Of a DNA stretch of 47,636 bases, positions 32,384 through 45,893 are shown piece by piece (the first letter of the stretch is position 1; every line of letters starts with the position of its first letter). The translations under genes and the position numbers were made by a program. The notes beneath the pieces were generated by a model, which made no database searches, was not told the DNA's origin, and saw only the letters and a program-made list of their open reading frames with translations. Source of the DNA: Pelargonium nanum (Eukaryota; Streptophyta; Magnoliopsida; Geraniales; Geraniaceae); assembly GCA_036897485.1 (NCBI GenBank), contig JAYMTF010000169.1:1-47636 (forward strand), read 5' to 3'.

Positions 32384-33541
32384 TATGGATTCGCCGCTTC
32401 TCCTTCACGCTCAAGTAATAAACTTCCACACACCCTTTCTCTTTCAAGAGGCTCTCTCTGTGAGTTTCTGCAGAAAGGAACGCGAAACCTAAGAGAATAA
32501 GAGAAAGGCGATTTTTTTTTTCTTCTGGGAAATATATGTGAATTTTCTAACCTAATTACCAATTTGTCCTTTATATTGTAGAACTGGACCTTTTCTTGGA
32601 CTTATCTTGTTGGGCTCAGAACCTGGGCTTTTGACGTTAGAGGCCCAAGCTTAAATTAAAGTTTTTGGATAATGTTTCATATTGGTCTTTAAATTATTCA
32701 TACAGATTCAATTTGGCATTATGTTATTTTGTTTTGAAATCTGATATCTGTGGTGTCATCTAATAAGGTTGATGCGTCAATCTTCTTATGATTTTTTTTG
32801 TTCATACGACGATTACATGACGTTTCATTAAGATAAAATCGTGAATGAGACAATTTCAAAACATAATTATATAATTTAGAACAAAAATAATGTGGCGATC
32901 GTAACTCTTAATACAACAAATGTATTTTACTTAAGCGGTACACATAAAGAAATTGCCACATCGTTCAAATTTGATGGTATTTGTACAAATTAAACTAGTT
33001 CAAACCTAAAAAAACATAATTTAGAGAAAAATCAAACTAGGTATAAATTGAACAAAATACATAGTTGTAGATCAAAATAGAATATTTTTCTAAACTTTTT
33101 AAGAAACAAAAACAAATCAAAAGCCGGCACGTGTAAACGAAGCTCTACTTGCGGTCTGAATCGCGTGGGGTGGACGCGCTGTTAACATATAAAAAGCCAG
33201 ATAGACGATGCAGCTGGCCGAACAAATCGCTGGATCGCTTCACCATCACCACTTGTCAGAGCCTTCTTCATTGTATAAAGGTTCCAATCAAATTCTCTTA
33301 TCGAAACCCTAATATTCCACCGTCTCTCTCTCTGGGTGGATAAGCTACAGTTTTTTTCCTCTTCTTAATTTATCAGATTTCATTACTGCCAACATTTTTG
33401 TTCTGAAATTAGTTGTTTTCTGGTTTTGATTGCATTGTCAATTGGATTTTGATTGTTTTTTTTTTAAATTTTCTTGTGAACTTCAACAGGTTCTCATCAG
33501 TAGTTTAGTGGGTGACAGCAGATTTCCAGCACTGAGCAGTC
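32384..33541. other. Divergent intergenic region between MPP6 and UFD1
   Basis: It holds both promoters. On the UFD1 side there is GCACGTGT at about 33127 and CATATAAAAAG at about 33187 as a TATA candidate, with a leader that is probably spliced before the ATG at 33542. The centre (about 32600-33100) is plain AT-rich DNA. Confidence 0.4.
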
Positions 33542-35695
33542 ATGGTATGTTGATGACCCTTCATCATTTTGTGCCCACCATGTGTTTGTTGAATTGTCTA
33601 TCTTAACAAATTTGGGAGGTAGTTGAGGTTTAAGCTTCGCTTCTGTGGCCACTAGGATCATCCGATCATGTATTTACTTGCCCATTTGACTGTTTGTAAG
33701 TCTAGTTTTTAGGGTGCTAGTTTTGAAAATGGGTCAAAAGTTTATTTAATTTCCTTTTATTCTAGCTTGCCATGGTTTTTGGGTTGCTTTTGACTTGGAG
33801 TTTAATGAAAATGTAGTTTTCTGTGATTATAACTGTATTCATTTGCATATTTCAGGCTTACCCGGATCACCACAATTCGACATTTGAACAAAGTTTTCGC
33901 TGTTACCCTGTCTCCTTCATTGACAAGGTTTGAGAACTATATCTGGAAAATTGATTTTATTTTGTTAAGTAAAGAGATTTCCCCTAAGATTCAGTAATCT
34001 GTAATACTTCAACAACTCGTTCATATAAGTATATGCAGCTGAGCTGCCAAAGTGGTGGGTCACCAAATTTTAAAGAGCTTCTGTAACTGTTATTTGAACA
34101 TTTGGTTAATGTTGGTTCTTATTCATTTTAATTCTTTGCAGTCACATCTGGAGAAGGGTGACAAAAGTATGTTGATCTTTTCCGATAATACAGTAATTTC
34201 CTCATCGTTTTGGTTGCAATTACCGTGCAATTTTATAGTGTTTACAATTGCCTAATTATGAAATGGCTTGTTGGTTGATGGTTACAGTTATTATGCCTCC
34301 CTCAGCTCTTGATCGCCTTGGTCAGTATCATCTGTTACCTTTTGTGCATCAATTAAGTGGAGCTTCAGTTTATAGCCCAGGTTAATGTAGCAACATCTAT
34401 TAAGATTCAAAAACCTTTTCTTCTCCAGCATCTTTACAGATAGACTACCCCATGTTATTTGAGCTCAGTAATCCTCCTGCTGGAAGAGTGACCCACTGTG
34501 GGGTCCTAGAATTCATTGCAGATGAGGGCCTTATATATTTACCGTACTGGGTATGTTTCTTTTCATTCGTCATTCTCATGAACATTCACTGCTTATTGTT
34601 TTTGTATGCTGCTCATTCAGTTCTTGGTGCTCTTCTGTTATACTCTTTTAGATGATGGAGAACATGCTCTTGCAAGAGGGAGACATTGTTCAAGTGAAAA
34701 ATGCCAGCCTAGCAAAGGGAACATATGTGAAGCTGCAGCCCCACACTACCGATTTCTTAGATGTCTCTAATCCCAAAGCCATGTTAGTTTATCACCTTGA
34801 CACTTTATCTTATATGAAACTGCAACAGCTTGGTAACTTTGTATCTGATTATTTCTTGGTTATTTCTGTCTCTGCTTGCTTGCAGCTTGGAGACTACCTT
34901 GAGGAACTACTCTTGTTTGACCTCTGGTGACACCATCATGGTTGCTTATAACAACAAGAAGTATTACATCGACATAGTTGAGACAAAACCCTCCTCAGCA
35001 GTTAGCATTATTGAAACGGATTGTGAGGTGGACTTCGCTCCTCCCCTTGATTTTAAAGAACCTGAAAAACCAGTATCCTCTTCCCGAACAAGAAAGACGC
35101 CTCCAGAAGGTCTACTTTCTCTACTTTCTAGATGCAAGAAATTAGAAATGGTGTACCTTCATTTTCATGTTGACTGACAACCCTCAATTGTTCAGGTGAA
35201 GAAGAGCCTGAGCCTGCCAGTAAAATACCTAGATTCAGCCCCTTCACCGGTTCAGCAAGACGTCTAGATGGGAAACTCTCAACAGAACCAACTATACCAG
35301 TGATCTCTCCCATGCTCAAACAGCACCAGCCAGAGGTCAATGATGTAACTAGTTCGAAGTTGTCAAACTCTAACTCTACCTCACGTCATGCTTCTGGAAA
35401 GCTTGTATTTGGTTCAAGTTCAAGTGCGAACCAATCATCAAAAGAAAATCCTAAAGTATGTCTTGCCTTATTGGTGGGCAAGTGCCCGATTTTCTTGATC
35501 TAGATATGTACTTAATTGAAATATAACCAGTCAGACTGATCTATCATTGGTTTCCTTGTTCAGGTTGATCCAAAGAAAAGCAGTCAAGAACAACCTCAGA
35601 ATGTTTCAAAGAAAAGCAGTCAAGAACAACCTCAGAAAGTGGAAGAAACTAAGTTTCAAGCCTTCACAGGGAAGAAGTATTCACTGAAAGATTGA
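33542..35695 (+). CDS. UFD1: UFD1 homologue (Cdc48/p97 ubiquitin-fusion degradation cofactor)
   Basis: Coding segments 33542-33544 (ATG only), 33856-33927, 34142-34166, 34288-34320, 34429-34550, 34652-34782, 34886-35109, 35196-35455 and 35564-35695 join in frame to give 333 aa, a normal UFD1 length. The conserved N domain is clear: [15 protein letters not shown], then [63 protein letters not shown] and [20 protein letters not shown], which form the double-psi barrel plus mixed domain that binds ubiquitin. The C-terminal half is low complexity, as in the family, and ends in [10 protein letters not shown]. With Npl4, UFD1 directs ubiquitylated clients to Cdc48. The start codon is split from the rest by an intron directly after ATG. 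The tail carries KKSSQEQPQ twice in tandem. Confidence 0.9.
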
Positions 35696-36344
35696 ATCTT
35701 ACTCCTTACACTCCATGCCTTTCATTTTAGGCACTGCATGCTCAATCCAGAAATTTACTCCTTTTTTTCTTTTAGTCACACGTTACTCTCACATTTATAT
35801 TTGAACCCAGAATTGTTGGAACAGAAAAATTATTGGCATCAATATAAAGTATTTAATAGATTTTGTGATAAACAGTTTGTCATTTTGAAGTTACTATTTG
35901 ATGTTTCAGCTACAGTCTCTCTGAAGTAGAATACTAGAATTTAGAAGAAAGCACAGTATAAGCAACATAATCAATAGACCATAATGAATTTTGTGATTAA
36001 CAGTGTCATTTTGAAGTTTGAATTTGGTCGAAACAGAATTGGCAAAGATGTAAAGTATTATTTGATTATTTTAACAGATTTGTTATTCAAAATTTGATGT
36101 TTCAGCTACAATTTCTTTTTAAGTATAATTTATAAGAAAGCACAGTATAAGCAACATATTCAACAGGCCATAATGAGCTATTAGCATTGCATCTGCCAAG
36201 TTTTCTACAGACTACATAAAATCCGATGACCAAACAGACACATGGTTACAAACTTACAATTACCTCTGAAACAAGTAAAAGATTATCCTAAAAAGACAAT
36301 GTTCATGCCACCTCAAACATCCGTTCCACAGAAGAACCTGTAAG
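35696..36344. repeat. Convergent 3' region with a tandem duplication of about 170 bases
   Basis: Between the converging UFD1 and HAD-A genes, a segment of about 35818-35986 is repeated, with divergence, at about 36017-36185. GATGTTTCAGCTACA occurs at 35900 and 36096, and AAGAAAGCACAGTATAAGCA at 35945 and 36134. The offset changes from about 196 to about 189, so small indels have accumulated. There is no ORF. Confidence 0.65.
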
Positions 36345-37869
36345 CTAAGCTTTCACATACGTCTCCATTGCAACTTTTCCCGAGCAGTTGATGCTCTCGG
36401 ATTTCTCATTGGCTTCCCAGAGTTCTGGCAATGCCTCCTTGATATTGTGGATGCTCTCTAATGCATAATCAACACCCGTTGCTCGGTGTGAAGTGCCCAC
36501 CTAAACCAATGATATATAAAGTAAGGGAAAAATTCAAAGTGAATCATCAATCATTATTTAAAATCCATAGCTTACCAACACCGTGTGTAGCCCCGTCTGC
36601 TTTCCAGTCTGTATATTGCGAATGCTATCATCAAAGAACAACTGAAAAGCATGAAATCAGATTGTTAAATATGATATTAGATTGCCGAGGCATTAATAAA
36701 ACCACATATATAACAGCAACATAGCAATAATGATCATTCACAGAAATAACAGTAATATAGCGGATGATTATCAGTTTCTCACAGTTTTTTTAGGGTCAAT
36801 GTTAGCCATCTTGAAAACTTGTTCAAACGCAACCTCAAATGGTTTACAGACAACCACTGGGGGACTTGGAAGTGCAGAATCATAATTAGATTGGGCAGTT
36901 TTGAAATTGCTTTCCTCATTACTCGAGGCATTGCCTTTGTTGGTGGGATTCAGTGTTTCAAAGCAAAAAACCCTCTCAAAGCAGTCTTCCAATCCAAGCC
37001 TGTTAAGAACTCTAGCGGCATGACGATCATCGGCATTTGTAAAAACCTACATGGAACCAACATTGACATGAGTTAAAAACCTCAAAAGTAGAACCATCAG
37101 TGCACTTTAGATGTGGAAATGAAATAGAGAATACGAACTTACAACTTTTCGTATAGGCAAGCTAAGTAAGAGACTCCTTAGAACAGGGTCAGGTTTCAGC
37201 AACTCGTACGGCAATCTCCCATGAACAAAACTGTGAAACAAGAGTGCAAAACGTAAGATAATGAAATAGCATTCATTTTGTTGAAAAAACACAAAGGGTC
37301 ATAGAGGAAAGAGGGATCATAGTCATACCCATGAAAGTCATCATAGTCAAAATTATAGCCTATGGCCTACAATTACGGCAAGAAAACAATTACATTCATT
37401 CGATCATTAATACAATTAGTCTAAAATGTTATACAGAGAGTTGAAATACAGACTTAAAGGTGTACCTTGAGACCAGCCATTGTTGTCCCATAATTCTTGT
37501 ACAAAGAAACACATAATTCAGGGACTTTACTTTCCTCTATGCCAAGCTTTTGGAGCATATATTCTACAACAAAATCCAAAGAAAGACTTGTAATTTTCAA
37601 CAGATGATAGTTCATGAAAAAGAAACTTAATTTAACCATCATATGTGTTTACCTTGAATGTTCTTGGTGACATGTACTGACAGACCCGAACTAATGGGAT
37701 AAAGGGTATCATCAATATCTGAAAATTGGATAGAATCATCCACATTATTCTAAACAACCAACCATTTACTAATGATTTCAGACCTTTTGAGCATGAATTA
37801 AAGCTTACCAAATAAAAGACAATTGAACTTTGGTTCCACAGATTGTTCGTACTGATCCGCATATGCCAT
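36345..37869 (-). CDS. HAD-family pyrimidine 5'-nucleotidase-like (SDT1-like), paralogue A
   Basis: Eight coding exons on the - strand, 37869-37809, 37718-37653, 37563-37466, 37366-37329, 37230-37143, 37046-36783, 36641-36576 and 36500-36345, give 278 aa. The HAD catalytic motifs are intact: motif I DIDDTLYP (nucleophile Asp and the Asp two residues later), motif II FTNAD, the motif III lysine in VCKPFE, and motif IV FFDDS. Family sequences LYKNYGTTMAGLK, FVHGRLPYE and LKPDPVLRSLLLSLPIRKV identify the plant group related to yeast Sdt1, a nucleotidase acting on pyrimidine monophosphates. Plant substrates are less certain. Exon 1 probably follows a leader intron (acceptor TTTCAG at about 37880, donor near 38720). 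The tandem relative is about 4 kb upstream in transcription order. Confidence 0.88.
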
Positions 37870-39150
37870 TCTTCCCTGAAAGACCTCAAATACTAAAATT
37901 GAAAAGAAAATGTATAAGAATACTACAAAAGATTGATATTCAATAATAGCACATGAGACTACAATCTAAATCCCCCAAAAAAGAGTGTAACTAATTAAAT
38001 ATTAAACATGATTAGCCATGAGTTAAATGCTTCAAGATAGAAACATAATATAATTAAAATTTTGAAGAGAATGCTTAAGAAATTAAAGGGTTAATGTTAT
38101 AAACGGCAAACCGGCCATACTCATATTATGTTTGATGCTCTAACTATTTTCAAAACCACCGTCGATCCTTAACTTCCATTTTATCACAAATTGTGCACAC
38201 GCCTCAACTTTGATTGATTGAGAACATATGCAAAACATGAGATTGAATAGAACTTAAATAGTTGATTAAATTTTAGAAAACAATAGATCATGTGACACTA
38301 AGATAGAATGATCAAATGTAAATTTGTGTATAGTCCAATGATCAATGTAGAGTTTAACCGAAATAAAATATACCACTTCCAAAAAAGAAGTGACAATAAT
38401 GCACCTTGATGAAAACCCAAATGAACAAATACAGTAAAATGCTCAAATTAACAATATGCCACAAAATAGAAAATCTAACAAATTGGCCAAATCAAAACTG
38501 TCAACAAACCATTCCCCAATCCAACAAAACATGAATCCCAAAAAATAAACAAAGCAAAAAACCCTAATACGACAAGTAAACAAATCCAAGCCCCAAAACC
38601 ATAAAATCGGAGCACCATTGCGACCAACTAGCCATTGATCCAAACAAAAACACACAGAAATCACAAATCTCAGCGAAGAAGAAACAAGAATCGACGTTAA
38701 AATCAGAGTAAGAGAACATTACCAGACCAAAAAACCAAGCCCAAATGTGCGATTGGAGACGAAATCGATAGAGGAGAAGCAACGACCAGTCGGTTAACAG
38801 AGATGTAGAATAAAGGAACCGTTGAAAGTTGAAGTGAAAGTGACGGGACTTTAATGCAAAGCACTATCATTTTCTTCTCGATTATATCGTATATTTTTTC
38901 AACGGAAAAGTTGGAGCCTCAATTTTTTTTCGCGTCACTCGTGACGTGGTCCAATAACGGTTTGACACGTCACGGTTTCATGTGTTTGTGTAACCGTGTC
39001 CGTTTATATTGACGCTTGGAATGCGACGGCGTCGACACGTGTCCAGGTAGGAAAATAATATCTTATGTGTTCGCTTAAACAGTTGAGAGACAACATCACG
39101 CGCCGACGCGGCCATTTCGGCCATCGAAAACGACATGTCGACTTTGATCG
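37870..39150 (-). promoter_or_regulatory. Leader intron and promoter of HAD paralogue A with TGACG cluster
   Basis: A donor-like GTCTG/GTAATG (- strand, near 38720) and an acceptor at about 37880 suggest a leader intron of about 840 bases. Beyond it, three TGACG half-sites lie within 40 bases: CGTCA at 38933, TGACG at 38942 and CGTCA at 38968. They include the inverted pair CGTCACTCGTGACG and TGACACGTCA, with a CCAAT box at 38951. A perfect palindrome GACACGTGTC follows at 39034-39043. These match bZIP (TGA/ABF) sites by sequence only. Confidence 0.5.
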
Positions 39151-41932
39151 CATTTTTTCTTATTATTGGACGTGTTTATTACTTTATTTACGGAGTATAT
39201 ATTTTTATTAGTTATTCATATAAGTCGGGTTTGAAGGTTGATTGTGTATTACTCGACCAATATAAGTATGACATGTTTGTAAAAGAATAATATACTAACA
39301 CAGACACGTGGTATTTTAATTGAAAGAGTTATTGATATGACACGGTAGATTGACATAAATATGATTTAACAAATTTTACTCTATAGAAACAACTTGTTTG
39401 GCACAACGTTGTCCACTTGTCCAACACATTTAGCAGGACATGATGTAACATGTTTGACACATTTATATGATTGATATACAATATTTATATCCTTGAGTGC
39501 ACATGTTAGACGTGTCACAACACGAATAATTAATTGTGAAATGTGATTTCAAGCACACTAATTTCATGTCGTTTATGTCATGTGTTGTGTTACAATACGA
39601 ATTGCCAACTCTAGTTAAAATCAATTAGACACATATCAAAATCGATTAAATTTATTATGATCGATTGGACAACATTTCACCAAACGACGACACGATTAAA
39701 TGGCACACTCCAATTGAGTCATCAACCAATATATAAGTTATTGTATCATATAACATATCTTGGAAGAGATACAATAAAATTCTTTAATTAATTGTAATTA
39801 ATTGTATCTTATACCATATCTCAGAAGAGATACAATGAAATTCTGTAATTGAGTTCTAAAAAATTAATGTTTTATTTGATCTTTATCACGTCTTTACTAT
39901 TTAATAGAGATCGTGCCCCACGCTCTAACTAATCTTCTTTGGAAATATTGAGAAATGGAATTTATTAACATAATTTACATTATATAAACAACAATGATAG
40001 TATTTATAATCTATAGGTTGTGTTGTCAGATAATACTAACTTGAGAATCTATATATTTTATTATCTTGATTAGTGACAGTGTGACACATAAATCATGTGT
40101 TTTCCATATTAATTCAAATATCTTGTGTCATATAAATAATGATGTAACTTGAAAATGATAGTATTGGTATTGTTTTTGTTTCCGAGGGAAATGCGAATAT
40201 GGGATTAGGTATGATTAATTTGTTTAATCATGGACATGTGTGACGTGTCAAGTTGTTTTTTATTTTATTTTATTTTTTCCGCCAGATTTCAATTGTCACG
40301 TCAAAGTTTAAGCATAAGTACTTTAATTGGTTCCATAAAAAAAAAGTACTTTAATTGGTAATTTTACTTAAAATTGTCAGTATAATTTTAATATTCATTA
40401 GTACAAAAATTTGAGTAATATTGAAAGAAATTAATTTCTAAGCCATTGCATATACATATTGTTGAACTTGTGGGCATATATGCTAGTTCATGAGAGTGCG
40501 TTTTAATTATACGAGTAAATTGATTTTTTTATGTTGTTCTGCTCTAAATCGTATTTTAGTATTTATGTTATTGTCATATTTCGTTTCTACACTCTTGCGG
40601 AAGAGGTTTTAGTAGATCTTCCGTTGTTGAAAATTTTGTTTTGTCTTATCTTATTGTTACCATAATTATTTCACTCAACTATATATCAGTTCGTTGTTCA
40701 TCTAATCATTTTTAGATCTACGAATCAAATTATTTATGTAAAATTATTTGATTACATATCTGTTTTGTTTCCGTTTTTGAAACTGAATATGAAGTTCGAC
40801 ACTTATTATTAATAAAACTATTATTTTCTTATATTGAAAGGAAGAAGTTACTATTCATGTAATGTAAGGTTATGAATCATGCATCATGATTGATGGGTCA
40901 AGTTCACAATCAATTTCTTGGTGATGGCCACCTCATGAAGTAAGCAAGATTGAATAATGGAAGTTTGATAATGTTTCATGCCCATTCTTCTCTTTAATGA
41001 AGCTGTCTATTCAGCTTCCACAAGACTAGCTTTATGGTCATCTTTGTCACATATCTCACTTAACCAATTGCTTTGTCACAAACCACAACAACATTAATGT
41101 TGTTCATCATGATATGATACTTAAAACAAAACAATACAAAACTATTGGTGCATTCCAATTAGACCATAACATCATATGAATCATGACAACATCAGAATAT
41201 GACTTCTGCTTTTGTAAAAGGAAAAATATCTTTTAAAATATCAATGGATTTTTATTTATATAGTGCCGATTTAGTTTTCGAACGCTCACTTATTTTAATT
41301 TTGTTTACTAGTTTTAATATAGCCCATAATACGTGAAAATTTGTTAGGAATGAATCATTGCGTTAAATCTAATTTCTTTCGCGAAAATTAAAATCAAAAT
41401 TATTTGTTAATAAATAAAATAAACTTAGGATGTTGCAATTAAAATCAAAGAGTAATATTAAAATATTGATTCTAATAAATATATTAGATTAATATTATTG
41501 TGGCACATGACATGTAATTATTGGCCAAAATTCAATTCAATGATAATTTTTTAATTTATTACTTTAATTAAATGGTGATCAATAATTTCACACCAGGTGA
41601 CACAATAATATTGTTATGATTTTAATAAAATTAATTAGATATATCGGTTGTTGTTAATAAAATTAGTTAGATATGACGGATGTTGTTAATAAATTCAAGA
41701 ACTAGATCGGCCGTTCGAATAATACATAGAACATTTTTCTTTCTTTATTGAACGTCATAATCAGAAGGAAAGAAGAGAGAGTAAAAACCCAACTACACAA
41801 TAATTATACACTAATGTCGCTCAAAATAATTATACACTAATGAGAGGAGTACAAAAGGTCTCTCTCTCACAACATAAATATGTTTTTGTTTCACTTAGTG
41901 GACCACATAAGATTATAGTAAAAATTCTAAAG
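39151..41932. other. AT-rich intergenic DNA between the HAD paralogues
   Basis: No supported gene. Bases about 39340-39610 are rich in ACAC/GTGT words ending in ACGAATTGCCAACTCTAG, reminiscent of an old non-autonomous element. A 61-base-period pair of foldback repeats follows at 39741-39855. The remainder, to the 3' end of paralogue B, is simple AT-rich sequence. Confidence 0.4.
39741..39855. repeat. Two tandem foldback units, period 61 bases
   Basis: Copy 1 starts TTGTATCATATAACATATCT at 39741 and copy 2 starts TTGTATCTTATACCATATCT at 39802. Both continue into AAGAGATACAAT and then AATTCTNTAATT. Within each copy TTGTATC pairs with GATACAA, so each unit can form a small stem. Confidence 0.7.
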
Positions 41933-43298
41933 CTAAGCAGTTACTGATGTCTCTATTGCCATCTTTTCTGCATAGCTTTTCATCTCTGGCTTTGCCTCAA
42001 TTTCCCACAGTTCTGGTATTGCTTCTCTCATATTGTGAATGCTCTCCACTGCATAATCCACTCCTTTTGGCCTCTGACAAGTCCCAACCTATACATACAC
42101 ATATACATATACATATGATCATGTTAATTAGGCCTCAAAAGCCAAGAATTTCAAGAAACATATGTCAATGAATTACAATGATTTCATGACTTACCAACAC
42201 AGTGTGCAGGCCTAGATGCTTCCCAGTCTGCAGATTTCGGATACTATCTTCGAAGAATAGCTGAAAGGAGCGATTGCTAAGACGATTAGTACTAAACACA
42301 AACAGTATTCAATCAAAGCTACTTCTATCTGATTATTGGCTTACAGTTCTTTGAGGGTTGATGTTAGCTATCTGGAAAGCTTGTTGAAAAGCATCTTCAA
42401 ATGGTTTGCAAACAATTGGAGTCTCAGGAAGAGCTGACCCGTCGTTGATAACATATTTTCTTAGTTCCGAGTCTTTGAATACAGAGATCTTCTCGTCTCC
42501 ATCGAGTTTTGGATTTAGAGTCTCAAAACATATGATCATTTCAAAGCAATCCTCCAATCCGAGTATGCTGAGAGATTTAGCTACATGAGCCTTATCAGCA
42601 TTAGTAAAAATCTGCAAATACAAGATACCAAAAACATCAGTAACTAAAGCTATTCTAGCTAATTTTTTTTATATGAGCTGATCAAGAAAGCTTACAATTT
42701 TACGAAAAGGCAAGTTAAGCAAAAGACTCCTGAGAACATGATCGGGTTTCAAATTCTGGTATGGTAGTCTTCCATGGACATAGCTGCAAAGCAAGAAACT
42801 TGATGAGATCATATAATGTAATTTACAGATAGAGAGGAAAATGGGGAAGAGCTGTACTTGTGATAGTCATCGTTGTCAAATTCATAGCCAATGGCTTGAA
42901 GACCAGCCATTGATGTTCCATAGTTCTTGTACAGAACTTGATTCATTTCAGGTACTTGAGCTTCATCTATGCCAAGCTTTTGAATCATATATTCTGCACA
43001 AATTAATACAAGTGAATTCAGAGAAAAGATCAGAGTCATGACATGATTGATTGGTTGATGAAAAGTATGTACCTTCGATGTTCTTGGCACATTGTTTCGA
43101 CAGACCAGAGCTCTGGGGATAAAGGGTATCATCAAGATCTGAAAAAAAAGAAAGCAAAACACCATAGATTCTGTTGTTATGATCATTTTCAGTGCAGCTT
43201 TGGCTAGTACATAAAGGATCAAGACAGGAAAGCTTACCAAAGAGAAGACAATCGAATTTGGATGCCAGAGATTGGAGATACTGGTTTTCATGTTCCAT
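41933..43298 (-). CDS. HAD-family pyrimidine 5'-nucleotidase-like (SDT1-like), paralogue B
   Basis: Seven coding exons on the - strand, 43298-43238, 43138-43073, 42993-42858, 42783-42696, 42611-42345, 42260-42195 and 42088-41933, give 279 aa. The HAD motifs are intact: DLDDTLYP, FTNAD, VCKPFED and FFEDS. Other family blocks are LYKNYGTSMAGLQAIGYEF, YVHGRLPYQ and LKPDHVLRSLLLNLPFRKI. Exon lengths equal those of paralogue A except that exons 3 and 4 of A (98 + 38) are one 136-base exon here, and the FTNAD exon is one codon longer. TATATAAA (- strand) at about 43397-43404 lies some 100 bases before the start codon, and there is no sign of a leader intron. Cytosolic nucleotide turnover is the likely role; the substrate is unproven. 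Confidence 0.88.
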
Positions 43299-43404
43299 GT
43301 TGATCCAAGGAAATGGCTTGCAAATCAAAGAGAAAATGGTGGAGCAGAGAAGAGAAATGAATGAAAGATGAAGGAAATAGAAGAGAGGTGATGGGTTTAT
43401 ATAA

Positions 43405-44094
43405 GGGAAGGTCATGGACATGACATGAGGACATGGAAAATGACAGGAAGTTAACACAGTTAAGTCTTTTGCTATTGGGTTCAAAGTTTTGACTTTGTAA
43501 CGACAAAATGTGAAAGCATTGGCCAACCCTACCAAAGTATGGAATCAAAATAAAAGAAAGACCATAAGATTAAGTAAAAGAAAAGACTCAGTGGAACCGA
43601 GTAAAAAAAGACCTTCAGCTACGTATACAACAAATTATAAATTTTGAGCAAACAAATCTGTAACAATAAATGCAGCTATGTTAGAATTTGGAAGAGAGAG
43701 TTTTGCCGATTTTGTGGTCTTTCTCGTGCTGATTATGGGTCCACTCTGTATACCATACGACAAAAAACAAAACAAAACAAACAAAAAAAGACCTGTTAGA
43801 ATACTTGTATTATTGTTTCAGAAACATATTAGAATATACTACTATGTTCAATTACTAGAAACTATATTCTTTAATCATTCATTTCAGATTCGGCAGGCTT
43901 GGTCTGCGCGGACTGGCCATGCAAATTTGACCGCTGCCTCAAAGTGGGTCAGTATGCAGCTTGAGCCCAACAAGGCCTTGATTCAAAAATTCAAAAGAAC
44001 TTCCAATTGTCAAACTTATTTTGAAGTATTTTGATTGGGCACCAAGATACTAGCATTGCTTGAGGCCTATTTGTTCTTGAAATATTTGTGACAT
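43405..44094. other. Intergenic DNA upstream of HAD paralogue B
   Basis: Promoter-proximal AT-rich sequence with a CAAAA-type run at about 43763-43790. No supported gene. A GC-richer patch at about 43890-43985 (CTGCGCGGACTGGCCATGC) has no recognisable coding content. Confidence 0.4.
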
Positions 44095-45496
<1,402 letters not shown>

Positions 45497-45893
45497 CTGC
45501 CAATTTAATGAACATTAACAGTTTCTTTTACTATGATTTATATTTTCTTAACCACGTTGCTAAAGAGATTCAAATTTCAGAACATTTTAGAGTCAAATGT
45601 GCAGATTTGTCTGATTCAATTCTGACTCAAAACTTGATCGGTTTTAAGTTATATAGAAATCTGAATGCATTCGGATTAGGATCCAAATTATTTATAAATA
45701 CAAAAAGGGACAAATCTAACACTTGAGCTCTGGAAGATGCCATTTCAATACCTAAAAGGCTATAATGCATATTCACAAATCCAGAAACAGTCTAAAGAAA
45801 ACAACAACCCCTCTGGATTGCAAGTACATATTTTTTCCTCGTGTGAAAAACAAGGAAAAAAACCAACTCAAGAACATACAATCGACCCAATAA

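Noticed and set aside
32265-32492. A + strand ORF overlapping the first MPP6 exon
   Set aside because: The - strand reads MSKRELSTTLRNLK with a proper donor, so the + frame is a shadow.
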